This document shows, piece by piece, positions 1 through 7,161 of a DNA stretch of 13,811 nt (position 1 is the stretch's first letter; each line of letters opens with the position of its first letter). The DNA is taken from positions 1-13,811 of the forward strand of contig VSJD01000009.1 of assembly GCA_008636095.1 (NCBI GenBank). The letters run 5' to 3'. The notes beneath the pieces were generated by a model that saw nothing but the letters and a program-made list of their open reading frames with translations, did not search any database and was not told the DNA's origin. Origin of the DNA: Kiritimatiellota bacterium. Its GTDB lineage: Bacteria; Verrucomicrobiota; Kiritimatiellia; JAAZAB01. The translations under genes were made by a program, and so were the position numbers.

Positions 1-129
1 CTGTTCGCGTTTCCATGTGATCCAGCCATCAATCAGGTTGTCCGCAAACATATCCCCCAGGGTAATAAATCCATGATCCTGTTCCAGAGCATTGAAGGCT
101 TCTTCCCGCGACCCAGAGACTTTACCGAT
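1..129 (-). pseudogene. Probable C-terminal fragment of type I glutamine synthetase (GlnA)
   Basis: The minus strand has an open frame of 43 codons from position 129 to the window edge. It contains GSREEAFNALEQDHGF and LGDMFADNLIDGWITWKRE. This resembles the C-terminal helix region of type I GlnA, where the family pattern is roughly PGSL-EALDALE-DH-FL--GDVF--DLI-TWI-YKR. The frame is offset by one base from the glnN stop, overlaps it by a few bases, and has no ATG, GTG or TTG before the internal Met at residue 27. The GlnA-like alignment begins essentially where glnN ends. I infer a 5'-truncated glnA remnant left next to glnN by recombination. The frame runs out of the window, so the true C-terminus is unseen. 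The family match is from memory of the motif, not a search. Confidence 0.6.
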
Positions 130-2248
130 AGAACAGCATCTCCGCGTATGAAGGCAACGGCCAGAGCTTGCTGTCGACAATCGACTCGAGCGCGTCCGCC
201 GATTCGCGCACGGCATTCATGCCGGTTAGAACATTGTCGCGAAACGCCCGGGCCTTCTTTTCCAGATTTTCCTCGTCGCCGACCGCTGCAAGAGTCTTCT
301 CGAGCGCAGCCACATCCTTGTCCAGTTTGTCTGCCAGTGTGTTGACTTTTTCAAGCAGGTTGACCGCCAATCCATTCTTCGCGCCCGCGGCCTTGAGCGC
401 CAGCACAACACCCGCCACCTGGCCGCTGAAAGCAACCACGGTTGGAACAATCTGCCGCTTTGCAATTTGCAGACAGGTCCGGGCTTCGATATTGAGTGTC
501 TTGACATAATGTTCGAGCATGATGTCCACGCGCGAATGCAGTTCCGTCTTGCTCAGGACCCCGTGTTTGGCGAGCACGTCGCCGTTCTCCTTTTCGAGCA
601 GCGTAAGAATGCTGTCCACGCAGTTCTTTATGTTCGGCAGGCCCCGTTTCGCGGCCTCCTTATGCCAGTCCGCCGAATAGCCGTTGCCGTTGAAAATTAC
701 CCTGCGGTGCGCCTTGGCAACGGCCACGCACAACTCCCGCGCCGTGGTCGCGACATCGTTCGACTTCTCCATCGCGTCCGCCATCGCGCCCAACGACTCG
801 GCCACGATCGTGTTCAACACGTAATTCGCCATCGCCGGGGACTGGGACGAGCCAAGCATCCGGAATTCAAATTTATTCCCGGTGAATGCGAAAGGCGACG
901 TCCGGTTGCGATCAGTCATGTCCCTGGGCAGTTTGGGAAGCGTTGAAGCGCCGAGAAAAATATCCTCAACGTCGGGTCCGCTGCCTTTGGCCCCGCCCCG
1001 GGCCAGTTGTACGAAAATGTCCGTAAGCTGCTCGCCAAGGAAGACTGAAACGATCGCTGGCGGCGCCTCATTAGCGCCGAGCCGATAATCGTTACCCGGC
1101 GTGGCAACCGCCGCCCTCAGGAGCTTACTGTACTTTGACACGGCCTGAATCATCGCACAAAGGCAAACCAGGAAAGTCACATTCTCATGCGGCGTCAAAC
1201 CTGGTTCCAGCAGGTTCAACCCGTCATCCGTGGCCATGGACCAATTGTTGTGCTTGCCCGAGCCATTCACGCCCGCAAAGGGTTTCTCATGCAGCAGGCA
1301 TACAAACCCATGCCGCAGCGCAACATCCTGAAGCGTCTCCATCGTCAACTGGTTCCAGTCCGTGGCAACATTCACCGTCCCGTAGATCGGAGCGATCTCG
1401 TACTGGCCGGGCGCAACCTCGTTGTGCTGGGTCTTGGCGGAAACACCGAGCTTCCAAAGCTGCTTGTTCAAATCGGCCATAAACGACCCAATGCGATCGT
1501 GCAGCGTTCCGAAATACTGGTCCTCCATCTCCTGGCCCTTCGGGCTTGGCGCGCCGAACAGGCTTCGCCCGGTCAGCATAAGATCGAGACGGCGATCCAC
1601 AAAACGCCGGTCCACCAGAAAATACTCCTGTTCCGCCCCGAGTGTGGCCGTAACGTGCTTGCTGGTCGTGTTACCCAGAGTCCACAACACGCGAATCGCC
1701 TGCCGATTCAATGCCTCCATCGAACGGAGCAACGGCGTTTTTGTGTCCAATGCCTCGCCCGTGTAGGAGCAGAACGCGCAGGGAATGAAAAGCGTCGTGT
1801 TCTCCCCATCCTTCTTCACAAAGACCGGGCTCGTGCAATCCCAGGCCGTATACCCGCGGGCCTCGAACGTGGCGCGCAAACCGCCCGAGGGAAAGCTCGA
1901 GGCGTCCGGCTCGCCCTTGATCAGTTCCTTGCCGCTGAATTCCATTATGGTCGTGCCGTCATTCCTGGGAGCAATGAAAGCATCGTGCTTCTCGGCCGTG
2001 CTTCCGGTCATGGGCTGGAACCAGTGTGAAAAATGCGTAGCGCCCTTTTCCAGCGCCCAGTCCTTCATGGCTGTGGCGATCACGTCGGCGATGGACGAAT
2101 CCATGGTCGTCCCATCCTCAATAGTGGCGCGAAGTTTCTTGTACACGGATTTGGGCAGACGTTCGCGCATGATTGAGTCGTTGAACACGTCCGCGCCATA
2201 TAGGTCCGGAACCAGGCTTTTCAAGTCGCCTCGGCTATCGTTATTCAT
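122..2248 (-). CDS. glnN: Glutamine synthetase type III (GlnN)
   Basis: Catalyses ATP-dependent synthesis of glutamine from glutamate and ammonia in the cytoplasm. From the ATG at 2248 the protein has 708 residues, the usual size of dodecameric GSIII and much longer than type I GlnA (about 450-470). Visible signatures are LGAEQEYFLVD (about 204-214, metal-binding Glu), QHNEVAPGQYE (about 274-284), the ATP/glutamate signature NGSGKHNNWS (about 328-337), RLGANEAPPA and DRNRTSPFAFTGNKFEFR (about 446-463). A GTG nine bases upstream (2257) is also in frame, but the AAAGGAG ribosome site directly abuts it and is ideally spaced for the ATG, so I chose the ATG. It is the last complete gene of a leftward amtB-glnK-glnN series and probably depends on the sigma-54 promoter before amtB. 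Confidence 0.97.
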   Translation of the reverse strand: MNNDSRGDLKSLVPDLYGADVFNDSIMRERLPKSVYKKLRATIEDGTTMDSSIADVIATAMKDWALEKGATHFSHWFQPMTGSTAEKHDAFIAPRNDGTTIMEFSGKELIKGEPDASSFPSGGLRATFEARGYTAWDCTSPVFVKKDGENTTLFIPCAFCSYTGEALDTKTPLLRSMEALNRQAIRVLWTLGNTTSKHVTATLGAEQEYFLVDRRFVDRRLDLMLTGRSLFGAPSPKGQEMEDQYFGTLHDRIGSFMADLNKQLWKLGVSAKTQHNEVAPGQYEIAPIYGTVNVATDWNQLTMETLQDVALRHGFVCLLHEKPFAGVNGSGKHNNWSMATDDGLNLLEPGLTPHENVTFLVCLCAMIQAVSKYSKLLRAAVATPGNDYRLGANEAPPAIVSVFLGEQLTDIFVQLARGGAKGSGPDVEDIFLGASTLPKLPRDMTDRNRTSPFAFTGNKFEFRMLGSSQSPAMANYVLNTIVAESLGAMADAMEKSNDVATTARELCVAVAKAHRRVIFNGNGYSADWHKEAAKRGLPNIKNCVDSILTLLEKENGDVLAKHGVLSKTELHSRVDIMLEHYVKTLNIEARTCLQIAKRQIVPTVVAFSGQVAGVVLALKAAGAKNGLAVNLLEKVNTLADKLDKDVAALEKTLAAVGDEENLEKKARAFRDNVLTGMNAVRESADALESIVDSKLWPLPSYAEMLFYR

Positions 2249-2256
2249 CGCATTCA

Positions 2257-2263
2257 CTCCTTT
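2257..2263 (-). promoter_or_regulatory. Ribosome binding site that decides the glnN start
   Basis: On the minus strand AAAGGAG is followed by eight bases and then ATG (2248). The upstream in-frame GTG begins at the last base of this motif, which leaves no spacer, so the ATG is the likely start. Confidence 0.75.
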
Positions 2264-2291
2264 ATACTGCTATTTCTTCTCTGCCACTCAC

Positions 2292-2308
2292 CCACGCCGA
2301 AAGCGTGG
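2292..2308 (-). other. Hairpin between glnK and glnN
   Basis: CCACGC and GCGTGG form a perfect 6-bp stem around a 5-base loop in the 66-base glnK-glnN gap. An alternative pairing, TGCCAC with GTGGCA (2282-2310), uses overlapping bases. No T-tract follows on the minus strand, so it is not a standard intrinsic terminator. It could be an mRNA processing or stability element that lets glnN be expressed at a different level from glnK. That role is inference. Confidence 0.35.
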
Positions 2309-2314
2309 CAAGCA

Positions 2315-2656
2315 TCATCCGATGGCCACGCCATCTGTCTCTCCGGTTCTGATTCTTATGCACTCGGCGAGATCCAGGATGAATATTTTACCGTCTCCAA
2401 CCTGCCCCGTACGCGCGCCTTGAACGATCGCCTCCACGACGGGCTGAACGAAACCATCATTGACGGCAATCTCCAATTTTGCTTTTTTGAGCAGACTGCC
2501 CGCCTCCTTATGACTGCGGTACACCTCGGCAATCCCTTTCTGCCGGCCGCGGCCCAAGACCGTAGAGACGGTCACCAGATGGATTTCCTTCTCGGTCAGC
2601 CGGCGCAACACTTCGTCAACCCGATCCGGCTGGATAATAGCAACAATATATTTCAT
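2315..2656 (-). CDS. glnK: Nitrogen regulatory protein PII (GlnK/GlnB type), lacking Tyr51
   Basis: A 113-residue PII signal protein, the normal length. PII trimers bind ATP/ADP and 2-oxoglutarate and gate partners such as AmtB through the T-loop. The sequence aligns without gaps to E. coli GlnB: T-loop start GRGRQKG (35-41), B-loop region GARTGQVGDGKIF and C-terminal IRIRTGE. Tyr46 is kept (EVYR), but position 51, the uridylylated Tyr in proteobacteria, is Glu within RSHKEAG. This PII therefore cannot be uridylylated at that site and is presumably controlled by ligands alone. The gene starts 18 bases after amtB ends and has an AAAGGA ribosome site. Linkage to amtB favours the name glnK. A NifI-type or other PII-subgroup role is less likely, because no nif genes are visible. 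Confidence 0.95.
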   Translation of the reverse strand: MKYIVAIIQPDRVDEVLRRLTEKEIHLVTVSTVLGRGRQKGIAEVYRSHKEAGSLLKKAKLEIAVNDGFVQPVVEAIVQGARTGQVGDGKIFILDLAECIRIRTGETDGVAIG

Positions 2657-2674
2657 GCGCCCCGGTCCTTTCGC

Positions 2675-3925
2675 TTAATCCAGCATTGTGTAGCCCGCCT
2701 CACGGTGCTGTGTCAGATCCAGACCGACTCGCTCTTCATGATCGTTGACGCGCAACCCCATAGTCATGTCCAGAATTTTCAACAGGCCATAGGAGACACC
2801 TCCCGAATAGACCATGACGATGGCGACTGCTTTCAGCTGAATCAGGAACTGGCCCGGGTTGCCGTAGAACAGGCCATCGGCGCCTGCCGCGTTGATTGTC
2901 TTGGTCGCCCAGAGGCCGGTGGCCAGGGCGCCCCACAACCCGCCGACCCCATGCACGCCGAAAGCATCCAGTGAATCGTCATAGTTGAATTTTGTCTTCA
3001 CCATGCTAATGAAGACCCAAGGCAGAATACCGGCCCCCAGTCCGATGCCCATGGCGCCCAACACGTTCACGAAGCCGGCGGCCGGCGTGATCGCAACCAA
3101 GCCGGCCACAGCGCCTGAGATAATGCCCAGCACGGTAGGACGCCCATTGAAAATCAAATCCATAACAGCCCAGGTAACCCCCGCCGTGGAAGCGGCAATA
3201 TGCGTGACAATGAAAGCGTTGACGGCCAAACCACCCACCGCCAAGGCACTTCCGGCATTAAACCCGAACCATCCAAACCAGAGCAGGCCAACGCCCAGAA
3301 CGGCAAAGGGTAGATTGTGCGGCGGCGAGATATTGTCGGGATACCCGATGCGCTTACCCAGAACCAGCGCACCGACCAAGCCGGCGATTCCGGCATTGAC
3401 ATGCACCACCGTGCCTCCAGCAAAATCCAACGCACCCATTCGACCCAGGAACCCGCCTTTACCCCATACCCAGTGGGCCACCGGATCATAGACCAGCGTT
3501 GCCCAAAGCAGGACGAAAAGACAGAAGGCGGAGAACTTCATCCGCTCCGCGAACGAACCGATGATCAGCGCCGGCGTAATGACGGCAAACATCATCTGGA
3601 AGACCATGAAGGCCTGGTGCGGAATGGTGCTCGCGTAGGAACTGTTCGTCGCCGGATCCCAATGCGGCAGGTTAAAACTGACATTCCGAAGCCCCGCCCA
3701 ACTCAGATCCCCGATGATTCCCTTGATATCCGGTCCGAACGCAAGGCTGTAGCCAAATAAAACCCACTGCAAACTGAGCAGACACATGATCATGAAGCAT
3801 TGCATCAGGATGGAGAGCACGTTCTTGCGCCGTACCAGGCCCCCATAGAAAAAAGCGAGCCCCGGTGTCATCAGCAACACTAGGGCGGCACTGATCAGTA
3901 CCCAAGCTGTATCCGCCTTATCCAT
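2675..3925 (-). CDS. amtB: Ammonium transporter AmtB
   Basis: Inner-membrane ammonium channel/transporter of 416 residues with about 11 hydrophobic segments and no cleaved signal peptide. The family pattern is strong throughout: N-terminal TPGLAFFYGGLVRRKN (20-35), YDPVAHWVWG (146-155, with the conserved Asp of the S1 site at about 147), and the twin pore histidines in VHVNAGIAGLVGAL (His175) and DAFGVHGVGGLWGA (His325). The short cytoplasmic tail ends near DHEERVGLDLTQH, the region that contacts PII in homologues. An AAGGAA ribosome site precedes the ATG. It is the first gene downstream of the sigma-54 promoter and is followed by glnK after 18 bases, the classic amtB-PII pair. The expected complex is PII plugging AmtB when nitrogen is plentiful. 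Confidence 0.97.
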   Translation of the reverse strand: MDKADTAWVLISAALVLLMTPGLAFFYGGLVRRKNVLSILMQCFMIMCLLSLQWVLFGYSLAFGPDIKGIIGDLSWAGLRNVSFNLPHWDPATNSSYASTIPHQAFMVFQMMFAVITPALIIGSFAERMKFSAFCLFVLLWATLVYDPVAHWVWGKGGFLGRMGALDFAGGTVVHVNAGIAGLVGALVLGKRIGYPDNISPPHNLPFAVLGVGLLWFGWFGFNAGSALAVGGLAVNAFIVTHIAASTAGVTWAVMDLIFNGRPTVLGIISGAVAGLVAITPAAGFVNVLGAMGIGLGAGILPWVFISMVKTKFNYDDSLDAFGVHGVGGLWGALATGLWATKTINAAGADGLFYGNPGQFLIQLKAVAIVMVYSGGVSYGLLKILDMTMGLRVNDHEERVGLDLTQHREAGYTMLD

Positions 3926-3990
3926 CCGCTTATTCCTTTTAACGTCAATCCAGCCTGTAATGCCTCCGCATCAACGTCCATTTACTTAAT

Positions 3991-4006
3991 AGCACGACTC
4001 GTGCCA
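3991..4006 (-). promoter_or_regulatory. Sigma-54 (-24/-12) promoter for amtB-glnK-glnN
   Basis: Minus strand reads TGGCACGAGTCGTGCT. Against the consensus TGGCACG-N4-TTGCW only one defined base differs, and the invariant GG and GC are exactly ten bases apart. Transcription should begin near 3980, giving a leader of about 55 bases before the amtB ATG at 3925. A sigma-54 activator gene lies directly upstream on the same strand. This is the strongest promoter match in the window. Confidence 0.85.
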
Positions 4007-4030
4007 ACTGTCTTAATTCGGGAACAGGCG

Positions 4031-4046
4031 GCGCACCGAAGTGTGC
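4031..4046 (-). other. UUCG-loop hairpin upstream of the sigma-54 promoter
   Basis: On the minus strand GCACAC-TTCG-GTGCGC forms a 6-bp stem (one G-T pair) closed by a C(UUCG)G tetraloop. No T-run follows. It sits 25 bases upstream of the -24 element and could limit read-through from the regulator gene or affect promoter geometry. Role not determined. Confidence 0.3.
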
Positions 4047-4130
4047 GTAATCCACTGGGGATTAAGATTTAACGATCTAAAGTACGATTATAGCGGGGAA
4101 GGCTAACGCGGCAGGGAGTGGTCTAATAAT

Positions 4131-4159
4131 TAGCCATGGGCTATTGTGTAGCCACGGGC
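4131..4159. promoter_or_regulatory. Candidate upstream activator (enhancer) sites for the amtB promoter
   Basis: TAGCCATGGGC (4131-4141) is repeated as TAGCCACGGGC (4149-4159), 10 of 11 bases identical, with starts 18 bp apart. The first copy is also part of an inverted repeat, TAGCC-ATG-GGCTA (4131-4143). They lie roughly 125-155 bp upstream of the -24 element, a usual distance for sites bound by sigma-54 activators. No NifA-type TGT-N10-ACA site was found in this gap. I infer that the neighbouring regulator binds here. The rest of the 341-base gap (3926-4266) shows no gene. Confidence 0.4.
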
Positions 4160-4266
4160 AAACACCACTGGAGAAACAAAAAAACGGCAGGGGCAAGCAA
4201 ATCTCTGCTTACCTTCGTGATCCTGTTTTTTGGAAAGTTTGGAACAACAAGGAGCCACGGGGCGCT

Positions 4267-6576
4267 TCACTTCAAGTTGTATGCCTGCAATTTCTTACGC
4301 AACGTCATCCTGCTTATGCCCAGCTTGACGGCAAGATCACGTTGACTGCCATTTTTCAGAAGACCACAGCGGATCACGATTTTCTCCATCGTTTGAAGAA
4401 GGAGGTTTCTGACTGATGCCAGATCATCCGTTCCGGCGCAGAGCCGTTCGGCCGCCGCCCGGATTTCCAGGATATCCGTGGAAGACGGTTTCTTGCGCTT
4501 AAGACATTCCTGACGATCATGATCGAGGATTTCAGCCGGCAGAAATTCGGCAGATAAAGAGTCACCCTCGATCATCACCACCACACGTTCCATGCAATTC
4601 TCCAACTCACGCACGTTGCCGGGCCAAGGGTAGTCCAAGAGGATATCGAGCACTTTTCGGGATAATTTTCTAACATTCTTGTGGTTCTCCCGGTTGAATT
4701 TCTCCAGGAAATGGTTGATCAGCAAGGGAATATCCTCCCGGCGCTCACGCAGGGGCGGCAGGTGGATTGGAATCACATTCAGGCGATAATAGAGGTCCTC
4801 CCGAAAACGCCCCTTGCGCACTTCTTCCATAAGATCCTTGCTGGTCGCCGTTACAACGCGCACGTCAACCGCAACCGTCCTAGGACTGCCGACCGGCTCG
4901 AATTCCCGTTCCTGCAAAACGCGCAATAGTTTAACCTGAAGCCGTGGGCTCATTTCGCCGATTTCATCCAGGAAGAGGGTGCCGCCATCCGCCATTTCAA
5001 AACGTCCTTTCCGGTCGTACAAGGCTCCCGTGAATGCCCCCTTGACATGCCCAAAGAGTTCCGATTCGAGCAAGTCTTCCGGAAGCGCTCCGCAATTGAC
5101 CTTGATCAAGGGACCCGAGGTCCGGGCACTGTTATAATGGACCACTTTGGCAACCAGTTCCTTGCCAGTTCCGGTTTCGCCGGTGACAAGGATGGAGGCC
5201 CGCGATTTCGCCGCCGTGGCCGCCATGGCCAGAACCTTTCGAATGGCTTCGCTCTCGCCGATTACGTTATCGAGGCGATAGCGGCTGCGGAGTTCACGGA
5301 GCCGTCCCTGATCGCGGGCCAGAATTTCTTCTTTCTCCACCCGGATCAGATGGTTGATCTTGAGCACTTGGGAAACGATGGTGGCCACGATCGAAAGCAA
5401 TCTCAGGTCTTTTTGAAGCGTACTCTCGAAGGCAAAAGGACGATCCACACTCAAGGCACCCACGACTTCATCATCGACTTTCAAGGGAACACAAATAAAA
5501 GCGATGGGGCTGGCAAGGTCCTTTTTGCGGGCAACCGTCCGGTTGAGAAAACGCCCGTCCTTGCCGATGTCGGGAATTATTTCGGCAACCCCAGTTTTTA
5601 CGACTTGCCCCGTCACACCCTCACCCACCGCGTATTGACCCCGGGCCTGCTCCTCGCCCGAAAGACCATGGGCGGCGACGATCTTTAATTTATTACAGGT
5701 TTTGTCCAGGAGGAGCAGGGTTCCCCGTACCATGCCGAGTTCGTTGGCCAACGTTTCCATGGTTTGCTCGAAAAACGAGTGCGGATCAAGGGCGCTGCCC
5801 AACACCTCGCCCATGCGTGTCAACAGACCCAGTTCGCGCCCTTCGCGGGTCTCGACGGCAACGCTTATTGCACCGTCTTGCAGGATTAATTGCTGGGGAA
5901 TACCGACATATTCACAAAGGCGATTGCTTGCTTTCCTGATCGTCAGAGTGTGAACACCGCGTGAAACCGCAACATCGAACACTATCTGGGTAATATGCCG
6001 GATCTTGGCCAGAAACGACGGGGAATGGGCGCCCTTCTCCAGGATCCAGCAGGCAATCGTGTTAAGGTCATAAAGTCTCGGGCAAATGTGCCCAAATAGC
6101 CTGACTACGCTTTCCTCATCACCCCACAGATCCAACATGCCCGTAAGACTGTCGAATATATACCGCATACTTCTCTGACCGTCAGCACCAAGTTTGATCA
6201 ATAATTGTTCAAGCTTGCTGGGATCTGCGGGGTTCTCCAAATGAACTGGCGCATGAGGCATGTTGCCGCCGGATGTCTTGAAAAAATCCATAAACACCTT
6301 GTCGTTGTTTCCCTTGCCCGAAGAAAAACAATCCACCAATACAAAGTCCCCTTTCGGCAACAGGGATGCGTATTTATTCGTTATCGTCTGCGGGGAGGAA
6401 TTGAAGCTGACGTAGATGACCAACGATTTTTCGCGCGCGCAGGCGGCGAGAAAACTGAGCACAAAGCGTTCGACGGGCACGCCTGAGTCCACTTCCCAAA
6501 CAATATTGTCGCCGGGAATAATGCCGCCCACCAACCGGTCTATTTCCGGCACCCCTGTTGTTGCTTGAACTTTCAT
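4267..6576 (-). CDS. Sigma-54-dependent activator with KaiC-like, GAF, AAA+ and Fis-type HTH domains
   Basis: A 769-residue transcriptional activator from the ATG at 6576. Residues 1-240 resemble a KaiC/RAD55 RecA-fold domain ([18 protein letters not shown] at the start, [10 protein letters not shown] near 139-148). Its P-loop position reads [10 protein letters not shown] (29-38) and lacks the GxxxxGK(T/S) lysine. Residues about 258-408 form a GAF domain very like that of NifA ([30 protein letters not shown]). The AAA+ sigma-54 module follows: Walker A GETGTGKE (466-473), GAFTGA loop that contacts sigma-54 (513-518), Walker B LFLDE (534-538) and WPGNVRE (651-657). A Fis-type HTH ends the protein ([19 protein letters not shown], 746-764). 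It should remodel sigma-54 RNA polymerase at the adjacent amtB promoter. It lacks a response-regulator receiver domain, so the signal probably enters through the GAF or KaiC-like part. Specific ligand unknown. Confidence 0.93.
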   Translation of the reverse strand: MKVQATTGVPEIDRLVGGIIPGDNIVWEVDSGVPVERFVLSFLAACAREKSLVIYVSFNSSPQTITNKYASLLPKGDFVLVDCFSSGKGNNDKVFMDFFKTSGGNMPHAPVHLENPADPSKLEQLLIKLGADGQRSMRYIFDSLTGMLDLWGDEESVVRLFGHICPRLYDLNTIACWILEKGAHSPSFLAKIRHITQIVFDVAVSRGVHTLTIRKASNRLCEYVGIPQQLILQDGAISVAVETREGRELGLLTRMGEVLGSALDPHSFFEQTMETLANELGMVRGTLLLLDKTCNKLKIVAAHGLSGEEQARGQYAVGEGVTGQVVKTGVAEIIPDIGKDGRFLNRTVARKKDLASPIAFICVPLKVDDEVVGALSVDRPFAFESTLQKDLRLLSIVATIVSQVLKINHLIRVEKEEILARDQGRLRELRSRYRLDNVIGESEAIRKVLAMAATAAKSRASILVTGETGTGKELVAKVVHYNSARTSGPLIKVNCGALPEDLLESELFGHVKGAFTGALYDRKGRFEMADGGTLFLDEIGEMSPRLQVKLLRVLQEREFEPVGSPRTVAVDVRVVTATSKDLMEEVRKGRFREDLYYRLNVIPIHLPPLRERREDIPLLINHFLEKFNRENHKNVRKLSRKVLDILLDYPWPGNVRELENCMERVVVMIEGDSLSAEFLPAEILDHDRQECLKRKKPSSTDILEIRAAAERLCAGTDDLASVRNLLLQTMEKIVIRCGLLKNGSQRDLAVKLGISRMTLRKKLQAYNLK

Positions 6577-6582
6577 GCACCG

Positions 6583-6588
6583 CCCTTC
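6583..6588 (-). promoter_or_regulatory. Ribosome binding site that decides the regulator start
   Basis: Minus-strand GAAGGG lies six bases before the ATG at 6576. The frame stays open to an upstream ATG at 6624, but those extra 16 residues carry no domain signal. The upstream ATG also lies at or close to the predicted transcription start, so 6576 is preferred. Confidence 0.7.
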
Positions 6589-6622
6589 ATTCCAAATGGT
6601 ATGCGCAACAGAACACGGATAC

Positions 6623-6650
6623 ATTATCGCAAAGTCACTCTATTTGCCAA
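6623..6650 (-). promoter_or_regulatory. Sigma-70-type promoter of the regulator gene
   Basis: On the minus strand the -35 box TTGGCA (6645-6650) and -10 box GATAAT (6623-6628) each match the consensus at five of six bases and are 16 bases apart. Transcription would start near 6616, about 40 bases before the chosen ATG. This suggests the activator is made constitutively while its targets need sigma-54. Confidence 0.55.
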
Positions 6651-6657
6651 GCGGCAT

Positions 6658-6677
6658 TCTCCGCGGTGTCTCCGCGG
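6658..6677. repeat. Two TCTCCGCGG repeats one helical turn apart
   Basis: TCTCCGCGG occurs at 6658-6666 and 6669-6677, starts 11 bp apart. The second contains the palindrome TCCGCGGA. They lie just upstream of the regulator's -35 box, so a protein binding site on one face of the helix is possible. No regulator is identified. Confidence 0.35.
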
Positions 6678-6771
6678 ACCAGTCAGGCGGGAATAACAGG
6701 AAGCGACGTGACTTCGCTTTTCTGAGCCAGGGGATATGTTAGTCTGGGTCATCAAAAAGGAGGACCCAGGC

Positions 6772-6863
6772 ATGAAGGGCAAGCGCTACACGACGGAAGA
6801 GAAGATCCGGACAGCGGGAAAGCCATAGTAGACATTTGCCGGAAGCTCAGGGTCAGCCCTGGA
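6772..6863 (+). pseudogene. Remnant of IS3-family transposase OrfA
   Basis: A strong ribosome site AAGGAGG (6757-6763) precedes an ATG opening MKGKRYTTEEKIR. The frame then meets two TAG stops (6826-6831). Resuming one frame over at 6816 gives GKAIVDICRKLRVSPG, which matches the conserved OrfA helix pattern GKSIVDICRK-GVS. Roughly six or seven residues between the two halves are missing, so a small deletion with a frameshift has killed the gene. Homology stops at about 6863, and no OrfB is present to the right. Together with the upstream bases (about 6720-6771) this is the 5' end of a decayed IS3-family element. It marks the left border of the accessory region. Confidence 0.75.
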
Positions 6864-6949
6864 ATTAATACTTAACGAAAACTTTTTTAATCTCGAAGCT
6901 AGCAAGGGGGGCATAGTTGCGAACAAGACTATTTCGGGACCTCCCCGTC

Positions 6950-7008
6950 TGCACGTTCACAGCGGTTTTGAATGTATCAGGGCAAATCCGGAAAAACCAG
7001 TTGAAAGA
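6950..7008 (-). repeat. Dispersed non-coding element, copy A
   Basis: These 59 bases are identical to 10437-10495 (copy C) in the same orientation and about 76% identical, without net length change, to copy B. A stem can form between CGGTTTTG (6963-6970) and CAAATCCG (6983-6990), seven of eight pairs. Copy A lacks the right-hand half (GATCAAGTC to ACGCG) found in B and C. The bases from 6864 to 6949 and 7009 to 7071 show no supportable gene. An 87-codon open frame across this stretch runs through the repeat and is not credible. Confidence 0.85.
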
Positions 7009-7071
7009 GCCCCTCCGTGGGCCCCTCCATACCACATCTCCATTTTGAGACCGAGAGAGTCGCAAACGGAA

Positions 7072-7127
7072 GATGGCGGAATACAGACGGCAGTGCACGG
7101 ATGGCGGATAACGGACGGCAGAGGACA
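7072..7127. repeat. Two-copy 28-bp tandem repeat
   Basis: Two adjacent 28-bp units start at 7072 and 7100. Both begin GATGGCGGA and share GACGGCAG at the same offset. About 21-22 of 28 positions agree. It lies between copy A and the fic gene. No function is evident. Confidence 0.55.
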
Positions 7128-7137
7128 TTACCCTCTT

Positions 7138-7161
7138 TAATACCCTCTTAAGAGGGTATTA
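7138..7161. repeat. 24-bp perfect palindrome over the fic stop codon
   Basis: TAATACCCTCTT is followed at once by its exact reverse complement, and the fic TAA (7159-7161) is its last triplet. A further TACCCTCTTTAA half-site precedes it (7129-7140). No T-run follows on either strand, so a simple terminator is not supported. A dimeric protein site, a cruciform or a remnant of an element end are possible. Confidence 0.6.

Noticed and set aside
115..135. Programmed +1 frameshift joining GlnN to the GlnA-like frame
   Set aside because: There is no recognised slippery sequence, and a fusion of two glutamine synthetase ends has no functional logic. A gene remnant is simpler.
1187..2029. Plus-strand open frame of 280 codons opposite glnN
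   Set aside because: Shadow of a well-conserved gene. The translation shows no domain-like sequence and no ribosome site.
4190..4225. Intrinsic terminator for the regulator gene
   Set aside because: An AAGCA/TGCTT stem exists, but the T-run on the minus strand is about 13 bases away from it and the stem is weak.
4136..4416. Short plus-strand open frames in the regulator-amtB gap
   Set aside because: They overlap the 3' end of the regulator gene and the putative enhancer sites, and have no recognisable product.
4267..6576. Naming the regulator nifA
   Set aside because: The GAF and AAA+ parts are NifA-like, but the N-terminal KaiC-like domain differs, the linker cysteines do not match the oxygen-sensing C-X11-C-X19-C-X4-C pattern, no TGT-N10-ACA site was seen and no nif genes are present.
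6701..6720. Plus-strand terminator AAGCGA...TCGCTT followed by T
   Set aside because: The stem is only six pairs with a seven-base loop and a very short T-run, and there is no plus-strand gene upstream to terminate.
6865..7128. Minus-strand 87-codon open frame between the IS3 remnant and fic
   Set aside because: It is composed of the tandem repeat and element copy A, whose other copies are non-coding, and there is no supporting motif.
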